From assembly GCA_946803715.1 (NCBI GenBank), contig CAMPET010000076.1, positions 135,922 through 156,035 on the forward strand: a DNA stretch of 20,114 bases, given 5' to 3'. Below the pieces are notes generated by a model, which saw nothing but the letters and a program-made list of their open reading frames with translations, ran no database searches and was not told the origin of the DNA. This document shows, one piece after another, positions 6,954-18,431 of this stretch. Numbering within the stretch: the first letter of the stretch is position 1; every line of letters begins with the position of its first letter. This DNA is from Beroe ovata (taxonomy: Eukaryota; Ctenophora; Nuda; Beroida; Beroidae). The position numbers and the translations under genes are program-made.

Positions 6954-9900
6954 ATGTTGAACACAGCTTTACTCCTCTTTGCAACACTTTGTGTAGTGGC
7001 AACTGATGTGGTGTCAGCAGATGTGGTGTCAGCAGGTTTGGTGTCAGCAGATGTGGTGTCAGCAACTGATGTGGTGTCAGCAGATGTGGTGGAGACATCG
7101 CCTCACATTCACCGGGCAGGGTACTGTATGATGAAGGGGAATGGCGATATCTCAACATATCATCCGGTGAGTGTTGTCAGTGTTGTCAGTATTGACAGTT
7201 GACATCCATACGTGTGGTGTCATGATACATTCTCACTCATTGTGGTGTCATGAACCTGTATTCATAATGTCCATTGTCCACGTATTGTTTTATCATGACG
7301 TTATGGTGTAAGAATACCGATAATTGATTGATTGATCGGTCATGAAAGAGTTTCGGTCGATTAATTTCGGTATGGGTCAGACGGGCGGTTATACTTTTCT
7401 TCACAATAATAATGCTATTTTCAGAGTGCGGGCAACTTCGCTCAGTTCTATAATCAGGAGGCTGTGGACATTGATGTCCTGACAACAGCAACTCTAGCAG
7501 GTAATCAATAGCAGGATAAGATGATAATGAGTACCTTGCTCACTCACAAAGCACACTATTTCATCATTGTACCTATCAAGAATATACCTCATTAACCGTG
7601 ATTTACCCCATTCTTTTGACTCACTTCTCAAGAGCTGCCGATATACATTGCTTGTTTACCTCATTTACCCGATAATTTACCCGATTTACCATTTCCAGAT
7701 TACTGTCCCGAGATAGTGGCAGGCGGGAAGGTCTGCTGTGACTGGGCACAAGCAGTGTCTCTGAAAACAAGCGTGAGTACATGTGATGATCCTCATTATC
7801 CTCGCCATCACACACAGTTTTACCGGTTTTACAAAACTTAGCGGGGGATAGCATTATTACTGTTGAATTATTCAACTATTCAACGGCAATAGTTGCTACT
7901 CAATTCATGATCCTTATTATCTCACATTCAGTTCTACAAAAGAAAACGTAAAATAGCATTACCTATTACCGTTGAATAGTTGCTACTCAATTCATATAAT
8001 GCGTGATAGCATTTTTGGGATTGTTACTCAAGTTTAGGGCCCTACCTAAACAGGTTGAGTGGTCGCTATTTATTAACTTAACCAAGTCACTCTTTATCAG
8101 TTGTCCCAGTCGAAAGCTCTACTCAGTAAATGTGATGTATCATGGAGAAACTTTGCCTCACATTTCTGCAAGTTTGCCTGTTCTCCCGACCAAAGTCTGT
8201 TCTTGAACGCGACCAAAGTCGTGAATAGTACAAGTAAGTTTTCAGTATAACCTACCAATCAATTTTTATCCGCTCAATATTATGTTTCCGATCGTTGTAA
8301 TGCAAGATGTATGTAAGTTGTTCAGGGTGGTTTTTATGTGGCTGACTGGCGAGCCACTGCAGTCACTGTATCGGCTGCCACTCTAGTGTATAAATTAGCT
8401 GTAATCCATCATCTTCAGGTGGTTCATTCCTGAACGTTGAAGAAGTGAAGTTATTCCTCACAGAAGAGTACAGAACCAAGTTCTACAACTCAATCAAAGA
8501 CGTTTCCCTGCCGTCTGCGAATATGAAAGCCATAGTGGCGCTCTGCGGCTCGGCCCACTGTGACCCGGCAGCGTTGTTCAAGTTTCTCGGTGACAACTCG
8601 CTGTCCCCCTTCCCAGTGATTGCCAGCACCGAGACACCACTTGACACCGATAACGGTACCATGGTCCCCCTGGAGGCAAGTGATCTGAAAAACTGCTGGG
8701 AAAAGGAGACTGAGGACAGCTGGTTATGTTCGTGTCAGGATTGCATCTCGCCGGTCACGTGTGCCCCTGCCCCTCTCATACCCAGTGCTAAAGCCCCCTT
8801 CCTAATCCTGGGATTTGACGGTGTCCTTGTGATACTGCTCATCATCTACGTGGCCCTCTTTCTACTTTGTCTTGTTCATCTGTCCATCAACCTGCACTAC
8901 TCGCGGCGGAATGTCACTGACCCTCTCACCCGGTCTGCATCCATTGTCAGCAATATCAGTGACAACAAGATCGAGTCTCTGCAGGGTCATGTGAACAAGG
9001 GGTGTAAGAGAGTGGACGATGTCCTTCTCCTGACATTCACCAGCTGGGCACGATTCGCCCTCACCCATCCTCTCATTGTGATATTCTGTGCTCTGGTGTT
9101 CATTGGAGCTTGCTCGGGAGGCATGTACTTCTTCGTCATGACCAGTGCCCCAATTGACCTGTGGTCCTCCCCCAAGTCGCAGACTAGAATTGAAAAGGAG
9201 AAGTTTGATGCCAACTTTGGTCCGTTTTACAGGAACACACAGATTATAATAACCGCTCCCAAAGAACCATCCTTCACTTATGTTGTCCATAGTCCGGACA
9301 TAGACGAGCCCGTGAATCAGACATTCAGTGGGGTTTTCAATCCTGACATTTTCATCAAGATATTCCAGCTGCAAGAAGCGGTTATGAATATTACAGCCAA
9401 GAACGGTAACAAAACAGTCGGTATCAAGGACGTATGCTTCATGCCACTAGATCCTGATGTAAAGGAATGTGCACTGATTTCACCCTTCCAGTGGTTTCAA
9501 AACAGTGAGGAGAATATCAAGTCAAAGGACACAAGTTACTACAACAACACGTACCTAGACCACTTGTACAAATGCGTGAGTTCACCCTTATCAATTGCAG
9601 ATGGAGGTTTCATCACTTTGCCGTGTGTAGCCACATTCCTGGGACCAGCCTATGTCAATGTGGCTTTGGGCGGCTTCTCGGACAAGGGCGACCCTTTACT
9701 GGCCGATGCCATTGTCATAACTGTGCCACTGAACAACCATGAGGACGAACATCTCAACAAGGACGCTGAGAGTTGGGAAACAGAGTTTATCAACTACATG
9801 AAGAACTATAGTGACCCTGACCTTGACCTAGCTTTCCAAGCAGAACGATCAATCCAAGATGAGCTACAGAGAGAGGCATTCCAGGACATCTTTACCGTGG

Positions 9901-11975
9901 GCTTGAGTTACTTCCTGATGTTTGGTTATGTTGCTCTTATGCTGGGCAAAGTGAGTTGCTGTAGTGAGAATGCTGCTACTTGCTACTGTATGAAGAGGTG
10001 GTTTGTGGATGCCAAGATATCTCTTGGTCTGGCTGGAGTTCTCTTTGTCTTGCTGTCTGTGGTTTGCTCCCTGGGTATATTCAGTTACGCGGGCTACAAG
10101 TCCACAGTGATCATCATGGAGGTTATTCCATTCCTGGTACTGGCTGTCGGGGTGGACAATATCTTCATCTTAGTGCAGGCCCTACAGAGAGACACTAAAC
10201 GGAGGGATGAATCAAGTGATGATCAGATTGTCAGGATATTCGGTAAAGTGGCGCCAAGCATGCTTCTCTCAGCTTCGAGTGAGGCTATAGCCTTTGCTTG
10301 TGGCAGTCTATCCACCCAGCCTGCAGTTCACGACTTTTCACTCTACGCAAGCACTGCAGTGCTCATCAATTTCCTTCTCCAAGTCACTGTGTTCCTAGTC
10401 CTCCTTGCATTTGATAGACGGCGTGAGCTATCTGAGAGATCAGATGTTTTGTGCTGTATCAAGGCTTCCTCAGAAGTCCACATATCGGAGGGTGAAGTCA
10501 GGCCAAGCAGTCCTCTGTACCTTCTGGTCAGCAAAGTGTGGGTTCCTGCGTTACTCAACTCTATCGTAGTCCGGTTCCTGGTCATGTCTTTCTTCGGACT
10601 GACATTCTTCCTTTCCATAGCAGCAATTCCCAACATGGACATTGGACTTGACCAGCAACTAGCCCTTCCCAAAGACTCATATGTCGGACCCTACTTCGAG
10701 TTTCTGAGCAAGTATCTGGAAGTGGGTGCACCTGTGTATTTTGTGGTCGAACATGAGTACCCTAACGGCACCCAGCGACTCAACACAAGTAGTCTAGAGG
10801 GACAAAATGAGTTGTGTGGATCGTCGGGTTGCAACATCAGATCAGTGGTTGCTATGATCAACATCTACTCCAACGTGTCGAGCTACAGTCGGATAGCACA
10901 GCCCCCTAACTCCTGGATTGACGACTACTATGACTGGCTGGAGCCTAATGGAGACTCCTCCTGTTGTCGGTACTATACTGACCCACCTGCGGATAAGGGC
11001 AAGTTCTGTCCATCCTCAGACTTTGGAGGGAGCTGTGATCCGTGTATCGAATCGGCCGAGGATTACCCACATCACAGGCCGAATGCCGAGCAATTTGAAC
11101 AGTTCTTCCAGTGGTATCTACAGGACAACCCAACTCTGGAATTTTGCACAAAGGGAGGTCACGCAGCATACGGAAATGCGATCAACTACACGTCCACAAC
11201 GACACAGACCGGTATTGGTGCTACCGCAACCAATATCCACTCTTCCTACTTCATGACGTACCATACAACGTGCCGGAATTCCTCGGACTTTATCCTGGCA
11301 TACGAGCGTGCCAGAAACCTCACCGAGCTGATAAAACAAGATGTGAACGCCAATGTGTACCCCTATTCCGTGTTCTACGTTTACTACGAGATGTACGTGA
11401 CTATGGTTAACCAGGTGGCAATTAACCTCGGGGTGTGCATTGCTGCGGTGTTCGTTGTGTCCTTTGTGCTCCTCAACTTCAACTTCATGTCTTCCATCAT
11501 AACGACTAGCACGATCACAATGATCACTGTCAATATGTTTGGGTTGATGTACTTGTTGGATATCAAGATAAACCCCGTGTCCCTCGTCAACCTAGTCATG
11601 TCTGTGGGAATTTCTGTGGAGTTCTGTGCCCACATAACCAGGTCATTCTCCCAAAGCCGGAAGCCACGTCGAGTAGACCGGGCCAAGGAGGCGTTGTCCA
11701 AGACCGGCTCATCTGTGCTCAGCGGCATCTTCATGACAAAGCTCATTGGTATTTCGGTGCTGGCGTTTGCCAAGTCACAGATATTCCAGATCTACTACTT
11801 CAAGATGTATGTTTGCATCGTGGCCCTAGGGATGCTACACGGACTCGTGTTCCTACCGGTTTTCCTGACCTTCTTCGGTCCAGCGAGGAATACCAAACCG
11901 GTGAGGTCGACAGGCTACAACAAGATAGACATCATGGAGCCAGATCAGTCAGAGAGAGATCCCTTGCTCGGTTAG
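6954..11975 (+). CDS. NPC1: NPC1 intracellular cholesterol transporter (5 exons, 1350 aa)
   Basis: Exons are 6954-7166, 7425-7500, 7699-7772, 8101-8233 and 8419-11975, all with GT-AG introns and matching phases (0, 1, 0, 1). The stop is TAG 11973-11975. In the family, NPC1 takes cholesterol from NPC2 in the late endosome/lysosome lumen and exports it. Visible parts: signal peptide (1-22); N-terminal sterol-binding domain with YCPEIVAGGKVCCDW and FCKFACSPDQSLFLNAT; the linker CSCQDC; first membrane helix about 293-326; middle luminal domain beginning after PIDLWSSPKSQTRIEKEKFD; sterol-sensing domain about 656-833 with EVIPFLVLAVGVDNIFILVQ; Cys-rich luminal domain with SWIDDYYDWLEP and the CGSSGC motif; last helices with NLVMSVGISVEFCAHITRSF. 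The C-terminus ERDPLLG fits the lysosomal [DE]xxxL[LI] signal. Human NPC1 has 1278 aa. The start was chosen because of the signal peptide and an in-frame stop 9 bases upstream. Oddities: in-frame minisatellite after the signal peptide, missing disulfide cysteines, and a Cys-rich loop insertion. Confidence 0.97.
7001..7093 (+). repeat. In-frame 15/18-bp minisatellite in NPC1 exon 1
   Basis: The unit GATGTGGTGTCAGCA recurs about six times, with two copies carrying an extra ACT codon and one reading GGTTTG. It encodes ADVVSA/TDVVSA repeats between the signal peptide and the first NPC1 domain. All units keep the reading frame. Confidence 0.92.
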
Positions 11976-12402
11976 GGTCGAAAATTTGCGGCAAGATTTC
12001 AGCGCGGATGATAAGACACTTTAACATGGGTCATGACATGTTTCAATGTATGATACGGACATGGTGTTCTGTTATAGAGAACTTTACAGCTGTTATGTTC
12101 TTATTACGATATTATAGTCAGAGGTAGAGTGGAATGAAGTAGGTAGCGCCTTGCTACGGGAAGACTATGATTTGTACGCGAATGGATCATGGTTTAATAA
12201 TGTCATCGATACCTACCCAACACAAACTGTCGGGGGGGGGGGGNGTTCAACGTGTTTTAATGTCAGTGTTTGGAAAAATCACAATGCCCATTAATGCATG
12301 TTGATGCACGTTGCAACCCCCCAAACTGTCAGTGTTGATCCGACTGTAAGTTGGGCAAACAACAATCATTAAACTCCTTAACTATTACAGACACTTTATT
12401 GC
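11976..12402. other. NPC1 3' flank / 3'UTR
   Basis: No gene is seen. ATTAAA at 12368-12373 is a possible polyadenylation signal 393 nt after the stop. A poly-G run ending in N lies at about 12233-12244. The motif CAAACTGTC occurs before the G run and again near 12325 as CAAACTGTCAGTGTTG, hinting at a small local duplication. Confidence 0.5.
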
Positions 12403-12680
12403 ATGAAATATTTTTCTCAAAACCTAATGGGATTTGGTTGTTTCTGTCCGCGGCATCTTATTTCTTCATTGTTAACTCTGTGATATGAAAAAGAACGCAG
12501 CACATTTGACAGACTGCCGCCACCTCACGTGTACAAACACTGTAGGTTTTTCTAGTGATGTTGCCTCAGTCTGTCACATATGCTGCGTCCTTATTCATAT
12601 CATAGTGTTTACGATGAAGAAGAACAGATGCCGCGGACAGAAACAACCAAATCCCATTTGGTGTTGGGAAAAATATCACC
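12403..12680. repeat. Large foldback (~110-bp arms) downstream of NPC1
   Basis: The left arm at about 12403-12516 contains GGGATTTGGTTGTTTCTGTC, CGCGGCATCTT and GACAGACTG. The right arm at about 12567-12680 carries the same in reverse complement (CAGTCTGTCACA, GATGCCGCGGACAGAAACAA, CAAATCCCAT, AAAAATATCA). The arms diverge by roughly 10-15 percent, with a spacer of about 50 bp. The 120-codon open frame starting at 12485 reads across it and has no family resemblance, so I treat it as non-coding. Confidence 0.88.
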
Positions 12681-13754
12681 CGTTTTCAAAGAAGAAAAGT
12701 TGTTATCTGCCTTTCTTTAAGAATCCTGGCGTTTGGAGCAAAATTACCTTACTTCGTATTTTCTTATTGGCCCATCTAATGAATGACAATGATTTAATCA
12801 TCAGATTTAGAACCAAGGTATCATATCCCGTTGGAAAACTTGGATAAATCCTCTATGTCAAGATATATTCAGTATTCACGCTGATTAGGTAAATTAGGTG
12901 ATTAGCTCGAACAAGATTTTCAGAAGAATTAATGCAGAATAAATCAATTTGATCTCTCCATCTGTCTATCACTATATATATATAGCCGCCCTATTCACCA
13001 AGAACACCCTTGATTTTCGCGATTTCAAGTGCTCATAACTTTGTCATTTTCATCCGATTCACATGAAAATTTGATTGTTGCCTCCGCGCCCTTTTGCTCG
13101 CACGTTGAACATTAACTACAGATGCCGCGGGGGGCTTGCCAGCCCCATGATAGTGCATTCCTATCAATATGATGAAATTCTAGTCAATTTCATAGGCATC
13201 TATGATCATAGATATCTGTGCTCTGGTAGTAAGGTTATGTTACGTAGTTTGTGTTCTTTGCATTTGATTTTAGCGAGGAAGTTTTAATGTCAATTTCACA
13301 GGTTTATGTTAATTCGGTGATGAATATTAATGCACAGTGATCAATGTATGATTTGCGAAGTGCGAGACGATTGTCCAATTCAATGTTTTTAGTGTTGTTT
13401 TGTACTATTGTACGGTTTGAAGATTTCAATAAAAATGATTTACCTTTGTCTAACGTAAAATATCACATTTCTTGTTCATGCTTCTTTGTCACAGGTCCGT
13501 TGGCGAATTTTCCGAGTAACAAATAGCAAATTACCAGCAAGATACAATTAACGATTGTCGATTGAAATATGCAAAATCAGAGTACAGAAATTATTAAATG
13601 AATTCTCAATTCGTGTAAAAGCAGGGGGAAAGCAGTCACTTTGTCTTAGCTGTTAGCTATAGTGTTCTCATTTTGAAATCTCTACAGCTGATACACAAAA
13701 TATGTTCACATCTTCACATGTCACAATTAGTATATCGTTCACGTTGTATTAGAC
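12681..13754. other. Intergenic, nothing recognised
   Basis: Mostly AT-rich DNA with a short (AT)n at 12972-12982, a GC-rich patch near 13080-13140 and AATAAA motifs on + at 12938-12943 and 13428-13433. Short open frames at 13075-13287 and 13344-13526 have no recognisable content. It should contain the 3'UTR of the minus-strand gene ending at 13755. Confidence 0.4.
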
Positions 13755-14493
13755 TCATTCTCTAAACTGGTCAAGATCAAACAAACTGCAAGACGCATCC
13801 ATACTTGGGAACGCTTCCTTATAATGTGTCATAGTTATACCACACGCATCATACGACGTCAAGCCACAACCCACCGCGGTGAAGTCCAGCTCTGCCCCGT
13901 CTCCAACACCGCCCTGCACCCTCATCACGTTACACGCGTAACCCCGGTTACACTTCACCAACTCCACCGATTCGTCGTTACAGGTGTCACCTAGCGAAAC
14001 CGTGGTTCCATTCATCGATACGAAGGCTGTCGAGCAGTAAGCGTAGCACACGTCCTGATCGAATACGTATTCTGAAGTGCAAGACCTGCGGATAAAGTGT
14101 CAAATCTCATAATATCGCAACATGATTACCTACATGATTATATTTGTTTCATTAGGAATCAGGAGGTGGTGACTGTAGTTACATAATGACAAACCTGCCT
14201 GGCCTTTCCGAACAGATGCCAGTAGCAGCATCGACGCAGGTCGTATCGAAGAGTAATATCTCACTCCTTCCCCAAGGTCCGAACTCCCCTTTCATACAAA
14301 CGGTTCCATCGGGGCATCTAACCGGGGGGTCGTCGCATTTCTTCCTCATGTAGTCCACCACATAGCTCGACGTGTAAGTTCTGAAGTCGAACTCGGAGCG
14401 ATAGTACTTCCGAAAATAACACTCATCGCATGGCTGCTTTGCCGAAATGGTGGCAAGCACCACGAAAATACCTGCTGCGATCAACTTAATCAT
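13755..14493 (-). CDS. Secreted two-module cysteine-rich protein (209 aa, two exons)
   Basis: Exon 1 is 14493-14195 and exon 2 is 14085-13755 (stop TGA 13757-13755). The 109-nt intron has a GT donor after ...GGCAG and an acceptor ...ccgcag, and AG+G restores an Arg codon. The product begins with a typical signal peptide (MIKLIAAGIFVVLATISA) and has 16 cysteines, no membrane segment and no transmembrane tail, so it should be exported. Two modules align with each other: a Cys-x-Asp start, a second Cys, then C-x5-C, a Gly-rich 19-21 residue loop with a hydrophobic F-(D/T)-T/A end, then C-x7-C. The first module ends in exon 1 and the second is wholly in exon 2. I recognise no named family. It could be a structural, defence or venom-like protein; nothing in the sequence decides this. 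Confidence 0.8.
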
Positions 14494-15179
14494 GGCCAGA
14501 AATAATCCCTCCTTTTTGACTGGAGCTTCTTTTATTTACCTACACTTCTGTTATCGCTACCATCAAAAATTAATTCAATTTCAAGTGCTTCCAAATGCGA
14601 AAGTTGGCAAACGATTTCCGTGAAGTTGCGTTGCGCAAAGAATAAACTAATAATAAAGAGATAAGAGAAGCTGGAGTGTTCTCTTTTCCAAGTACGGGGC
14701 GAGAATTCAATGCGTCACATGGTCCATCTCTGACCGGAGACTATGCTTGGGTCTGATAAGCGGTGGAAGCTGCTGCAGCTGGCAGCTGCGAAGATGAAGC
14801 AACGGAGAGGCAGTTATTTATATAAAATTTGGTTTTCCTAAAGAACCTTTTTATAAAAGGTATTTTATTTGAAGCAGTTTTTCAAAAAACATTTTTCGAA
14901 AAAAAGTTTTTGAAAATTCAGTTTTCAGGGATATTCACTGTTTTTACCGGGATAGACACGTAACCTACTGGAATAAAACGGTAACTTGTGCCGGTGTCGA
15001 TGCAAATAATAACACCATCATTGAGCGAGAAGATGAAGAACGAAACATTTTTCTCTACCTGTCAAGCTCGTTGATTTAGGAATTTCGAATCCAGTAGGGA
15101 ATGCTGAGATTGCATTCAAGGCATCTGAAAAATCACCGATGAACTGAAGAAAATGATATTAGACCCCAACTAGTCGTGA
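14494..15179. other. Upstream flank of the secreted-protein gene, no gene seen
   Basis: It contains the presumed promoter and 5'UTR of the minus-strand gene. A/T-rich imperfect hairpins occur around 14845-14861 (ACCTTTT/AAAAGGT) and 14876-14918 (runs of T and A around TTTTTCGAAAAA). No coding content is recognised. Confidence 0.4.
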
Positions 15180-15800
15180 CGTCATGCGTCAGAACTGAGC
15201 CATGACGTCAAAACTGAGCCAGATTTGATCCCAGTAGATTCTTGTCAGGAACTCCCAAAAAACACTGAGGAGAGGGCTCGCCTTGATATCTCAGCTAGGG
15301 GATTATGGGGTCCTTTTCAGAAGACAATGTTTGATGTTGGGATATTCCATCCCAATGCTACCTCCTACCTGGAAAAGAACATTGAATCAGTCTACACACA
15401 GCATGAGAACATTAAGAAGGAACACTATGAGCAACGGGTTGTCCTAGTGGCGAAATGCAGCTTTACACCACTGGTCTACAGTACGCTTGGAGGAATGGCA
15501 CCCCGGGCCAAAGTGTTTCATAAGCGGCTAGCAGAGAAAACAAAGGAGGAGTATAGGGACTTCATATCGACCATGGGAGCAAGACTGTCGTTTGCAATCT
15601 TGAAAAGTGTGCGGATCTCCGTAAGGGGATCAAGGGGGAAGCCTTCGCGCGGTTCGGAACTTCCAGTGGCTGCTATATTGAATCTCATTCTGGATGGGCT
15701 TTCCGTGTCAAGGTACACTCTGAGGGGTTACTTGGGTTCTTTCATTTCTGCAGCTTCGTTTTTTGTAAAGTTGAGTTTCTTCGTGGCACTTTGCCTCTGA
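15180..15800 (+). mobile_element. 5'-truncated transposable-element ORF (C-terminal part)
   Basis: The open frame runs from just after TGA 15177-15179 to TGA 15798-15800, about 206 codons, with no convincing ATG start. Its content (VKTEPDLIPVD, ERARLDISARGLWG, MFDVGIFHPNATSYLEK, CSFTPLVYSTLGGMAP, RLSFAILKSVRISVRGSRG) resembles the C-terminal region of a high-copy ORF I recall from sponge and cnidarian genomes, where it goes with mobile elements. The pattern ARLDI...FDV suggests a PD-(D/E)xK-like nuclease fold, which is inference. The reverse transcriptase or other upstream domains are absent, and after GSRG the frame continues into low-similarity sequence. Most likely a dead fragment; element class unassigned. 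Confidence 0.6.
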
Positions 15801-17640
15801 GATAATGAGTATGGTATAGAGATATTGTTCTGATTTGGGACGTATTTCGTAGATTGAAAGTTGGATGTTCAAAGTTGGCTTAGGAAGGTTGCGAAACGTC
15901 GGAACATAAAATGAAGTTGCTTTCTAAAATTTGCAATTATTGCGTGTTAATGCTGTCAATTTATTGACATTTGTGATTCATGGATTTTGTCGATACAATT
16001 GTGGTAGGCACAACAGCGCATTAGCGCAATAAGGGTCACCAAATCGGGCAGTCTCATTCTGAAACTTTAGTTTGTGGAACGCGCATTGCAACGTTTGATG
16101 CCTAACGTGAGTATATTTGCGCGCGGCTATGATTTTGAATAAGTGAATTGAAGTATCTTGTGACAAGATTCAATCGCAAAGACTTGTTGATCCCAAAAGC
16201 AGCGCACAAGTATTCTGGTTTTCAACTCATGCACATTGCACTCATACAGCGAGGGAACTTAGAGTGGTCTTAATTGACAAATGCAAGCGCATGCAGGGGG
16301 ACGACAGACTGCACCTATTTCCGATTTCGATCGCGCTGAAAAGTTGAACTGTACAGCCAGGGAAATGCCTGTTAAATCTGGCTAAGGTTGCAGGCACCAC
16401 TTTCTAGCTTGAGAATTATAGTCTCACTGTCTCTGTACCGGCAATTTGACCGGCTAGACAGCGACCAGCTACAACCGGTGACCGGATCGCGAAACCAGGA
16501 ACGCAGGTGTAATTGTAAACGAGCATCGAAAGAAGTAGAAAACTTGAATATCCACAGGAAATAAATCATTGATAAGATTCATTTGCGTCTAGACTGAACC
16601 CACGACGGATTCACTTGGCGGATAGTCAAGATGAACTTGCGGTAATTATGGTAATTATGGTAATTATTGACAGTTATCTCTGCTGCCGGTTCAGGTACAA
16701 TATGAATATGTCCGTCGTGTTTTCAGCCGTCATTCAGCCTCTCTAACTTTTCATTTGTTCATCACTGACTGGATGGATCACCACTTAAAATGTTCTGGCT
16801 AACACATATTCCTCTTGATTATATATAAACGGTATAAAATCAAGTCACACTTTCCTAGTTTAAGTAATTGGTGGTACAATCTTTCTGAAAGATCCTGTGC
16901 GACTTGGTTTTGTCGAATATTTAGAATNCCGTTGAGAAACTTTGTCCACTCGGATGTTGCATACTGACTATGGCTGGGCTACTAGAGTACTAGGATCTAT
17001 CATAATAATCTCTCCGTATCAAATACATGCTGCTGGACAACAACAACAACAGCAGCAGAATTATTTCATTTTGTTATTTTGATTGACATATGCTGTTGTC
17101 TTGCAGCAGTTCATTAATAATAATAATATTAGTCGATCTTGAACAAAGATCGAATTTATTCACTTAACCAAACTATTAAAAACTGAAATAATTTGCCTAG
17201 GAATAAGAAAACTCAAAAAATCATTGACGCTGGGTCGAATATATATAACAGTCTCTTGATATGAGATTAATTATTCGATAAAAACAACAAGAATTATAGC
17301 TTGAATGTGTCTTTAGTTTTGATTTATATTATTAACAATAGTATTGTCATTCACCATCTCAAGGCAAGCACAGCATAGTGTGTGAGTGGAGATTTTCAGC
17401 TTGTTTTTCTGAAACACTCCAGCGGTATTCGCTCCACCTTGAGACTCGGGGTTCTCTCTTAATTGCGATAATAAACTCTCACATAAACATTGCTGGAACT
17501 CTGCCAGCGAATTAAAATTAAACATATAAATATTAAATTATCAGAATTACAAGCCCGGAATTGGGCTTGGCTGTCTGTAGATGGATAATGGATGCGTTTA
17601 TCATCGCGGTGCAGATTTCGAATCTTTTTATCTTTTTAGC
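15801..17640. other. Long gene-poor region, part 1
   Basis: No exon with family resemblance was found on either strand. It holds a 9-bp tandem repeat GGTAATTAT x3 (16641-16667), an N at 16928, short CAA/CAG and TAA runs near 17039-17130, and AT-rich DNA. Short open frames (15978-16166, 16372-16569 and 17313-17525, all minus) show nothing recognisable. Confidence 0.45.
16641..16667. repeat. 9-bp tandem repeat GGTAATTAT x3
   Basis: Three exact copies lie end to end. The unit contains TAATTA, a generic homeodomain core, but there is no nearby gene to give this meaning. Confidence 0.85.
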
Positions 17641-17663
17641 TTCTCACTGTAGCAGCACTATCA

Positions 17664-17700
17664 TGGTGTGTGTGTGTGTGGTTAGGTGTGTGTGTGTGCA
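17664..17700. repeat. Interrupted (TG)n microsatellite
   Basis: Two TG runs are separated by GTTAGG. Confidence 0.9.
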
Positions 17701-18009
17701 CTATATTAGCTCTACTGCAGGTGGTCTCTCTGTTAGAAGTTGCTGGTCATTGTGTGAGGACACTTCTCCCGACGCTCACGTAGTGGCGGTCGCCCTGCTG
17801 GCAAACAGATCCCTGAAACGAGCGGAACTTTGAGTGGAGCTTGATAAAACATACCCAGGACTCAAAGATGAGTGCTAAGAATAAGATTTAATCTAAATTG
17901 TTTTACTGGGAGAATGGAGAAAGTCAGATTTTACCGCCATCATTCTAACTCATATGGAGTCATAACTCATAGCGACAGGAGTTTGGATTTGGAATAAGTG
18001 ACGCATCTC

Positions 18010-18062
18010 AAACTGTCAAGGGGTACATATTTTAACTGTCAAGTGTCAAAGGGTACATATTT
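18010..18062. repeat. Direct repeat pair around GGGTACATATTT
   Basis: The block AACTGTCAAGGGGTACATAT at 18010-18029 recurs as a close variant at 18041-18060, each followed by TT. It is a short local duplication. Confidence 0.8.
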
Positions 18063-18291
18063 CCCAAAACACTAAAATCCCACATATTCACTCTGGTAGT
18101 GTGAGTATTGAGTAACGCACTCACACACGAATCCTCGCTGATAAGAATTCACTCTTTGATGTTACCGCCACACATTATGACGGCTGATAAGGAACTTTAT
18201 GACGTCACGGTCACGTGCATAGGAGTCTGTGTGACCATCACTCTGCACAATATGCTGCTGCTGCAGAGCGAATCGCGCCAAAATTTCACAC

Positions 18292-18320
18292 GTTACAATT
18301 TAACTGTTAAAAATTGTAAC
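18292..18320. repeat. Perfect hairpin GTTACAATTT / AAATTGTAAC
   Basis: 10-bp arms with a 9-nt loop, AT-rich. No gene context. Confidence 0.8.
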
Positions 18321-18431
18321 ATGTTCGGGGAAATCATTTCCCTCGTCATTGTTTGCAGAAAGTCTTCAGACGACCTGACTGGGACAGAATCCTCCAGTTT
18401 GAATGTACGGAGCATGTGATGTATTTTTACA

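Noticed and set aside
8862-9374. 170-codon antisense frame inside NPC1
   Set aside because: Shadow of the NPC1 coding exon; no family resemblance and no splice or start context.
12485-12847. 120-codon frame downstream of NPC1
   Set aside because: Starts inside the arm of a foldback and crosses it; composition is not protein-like.
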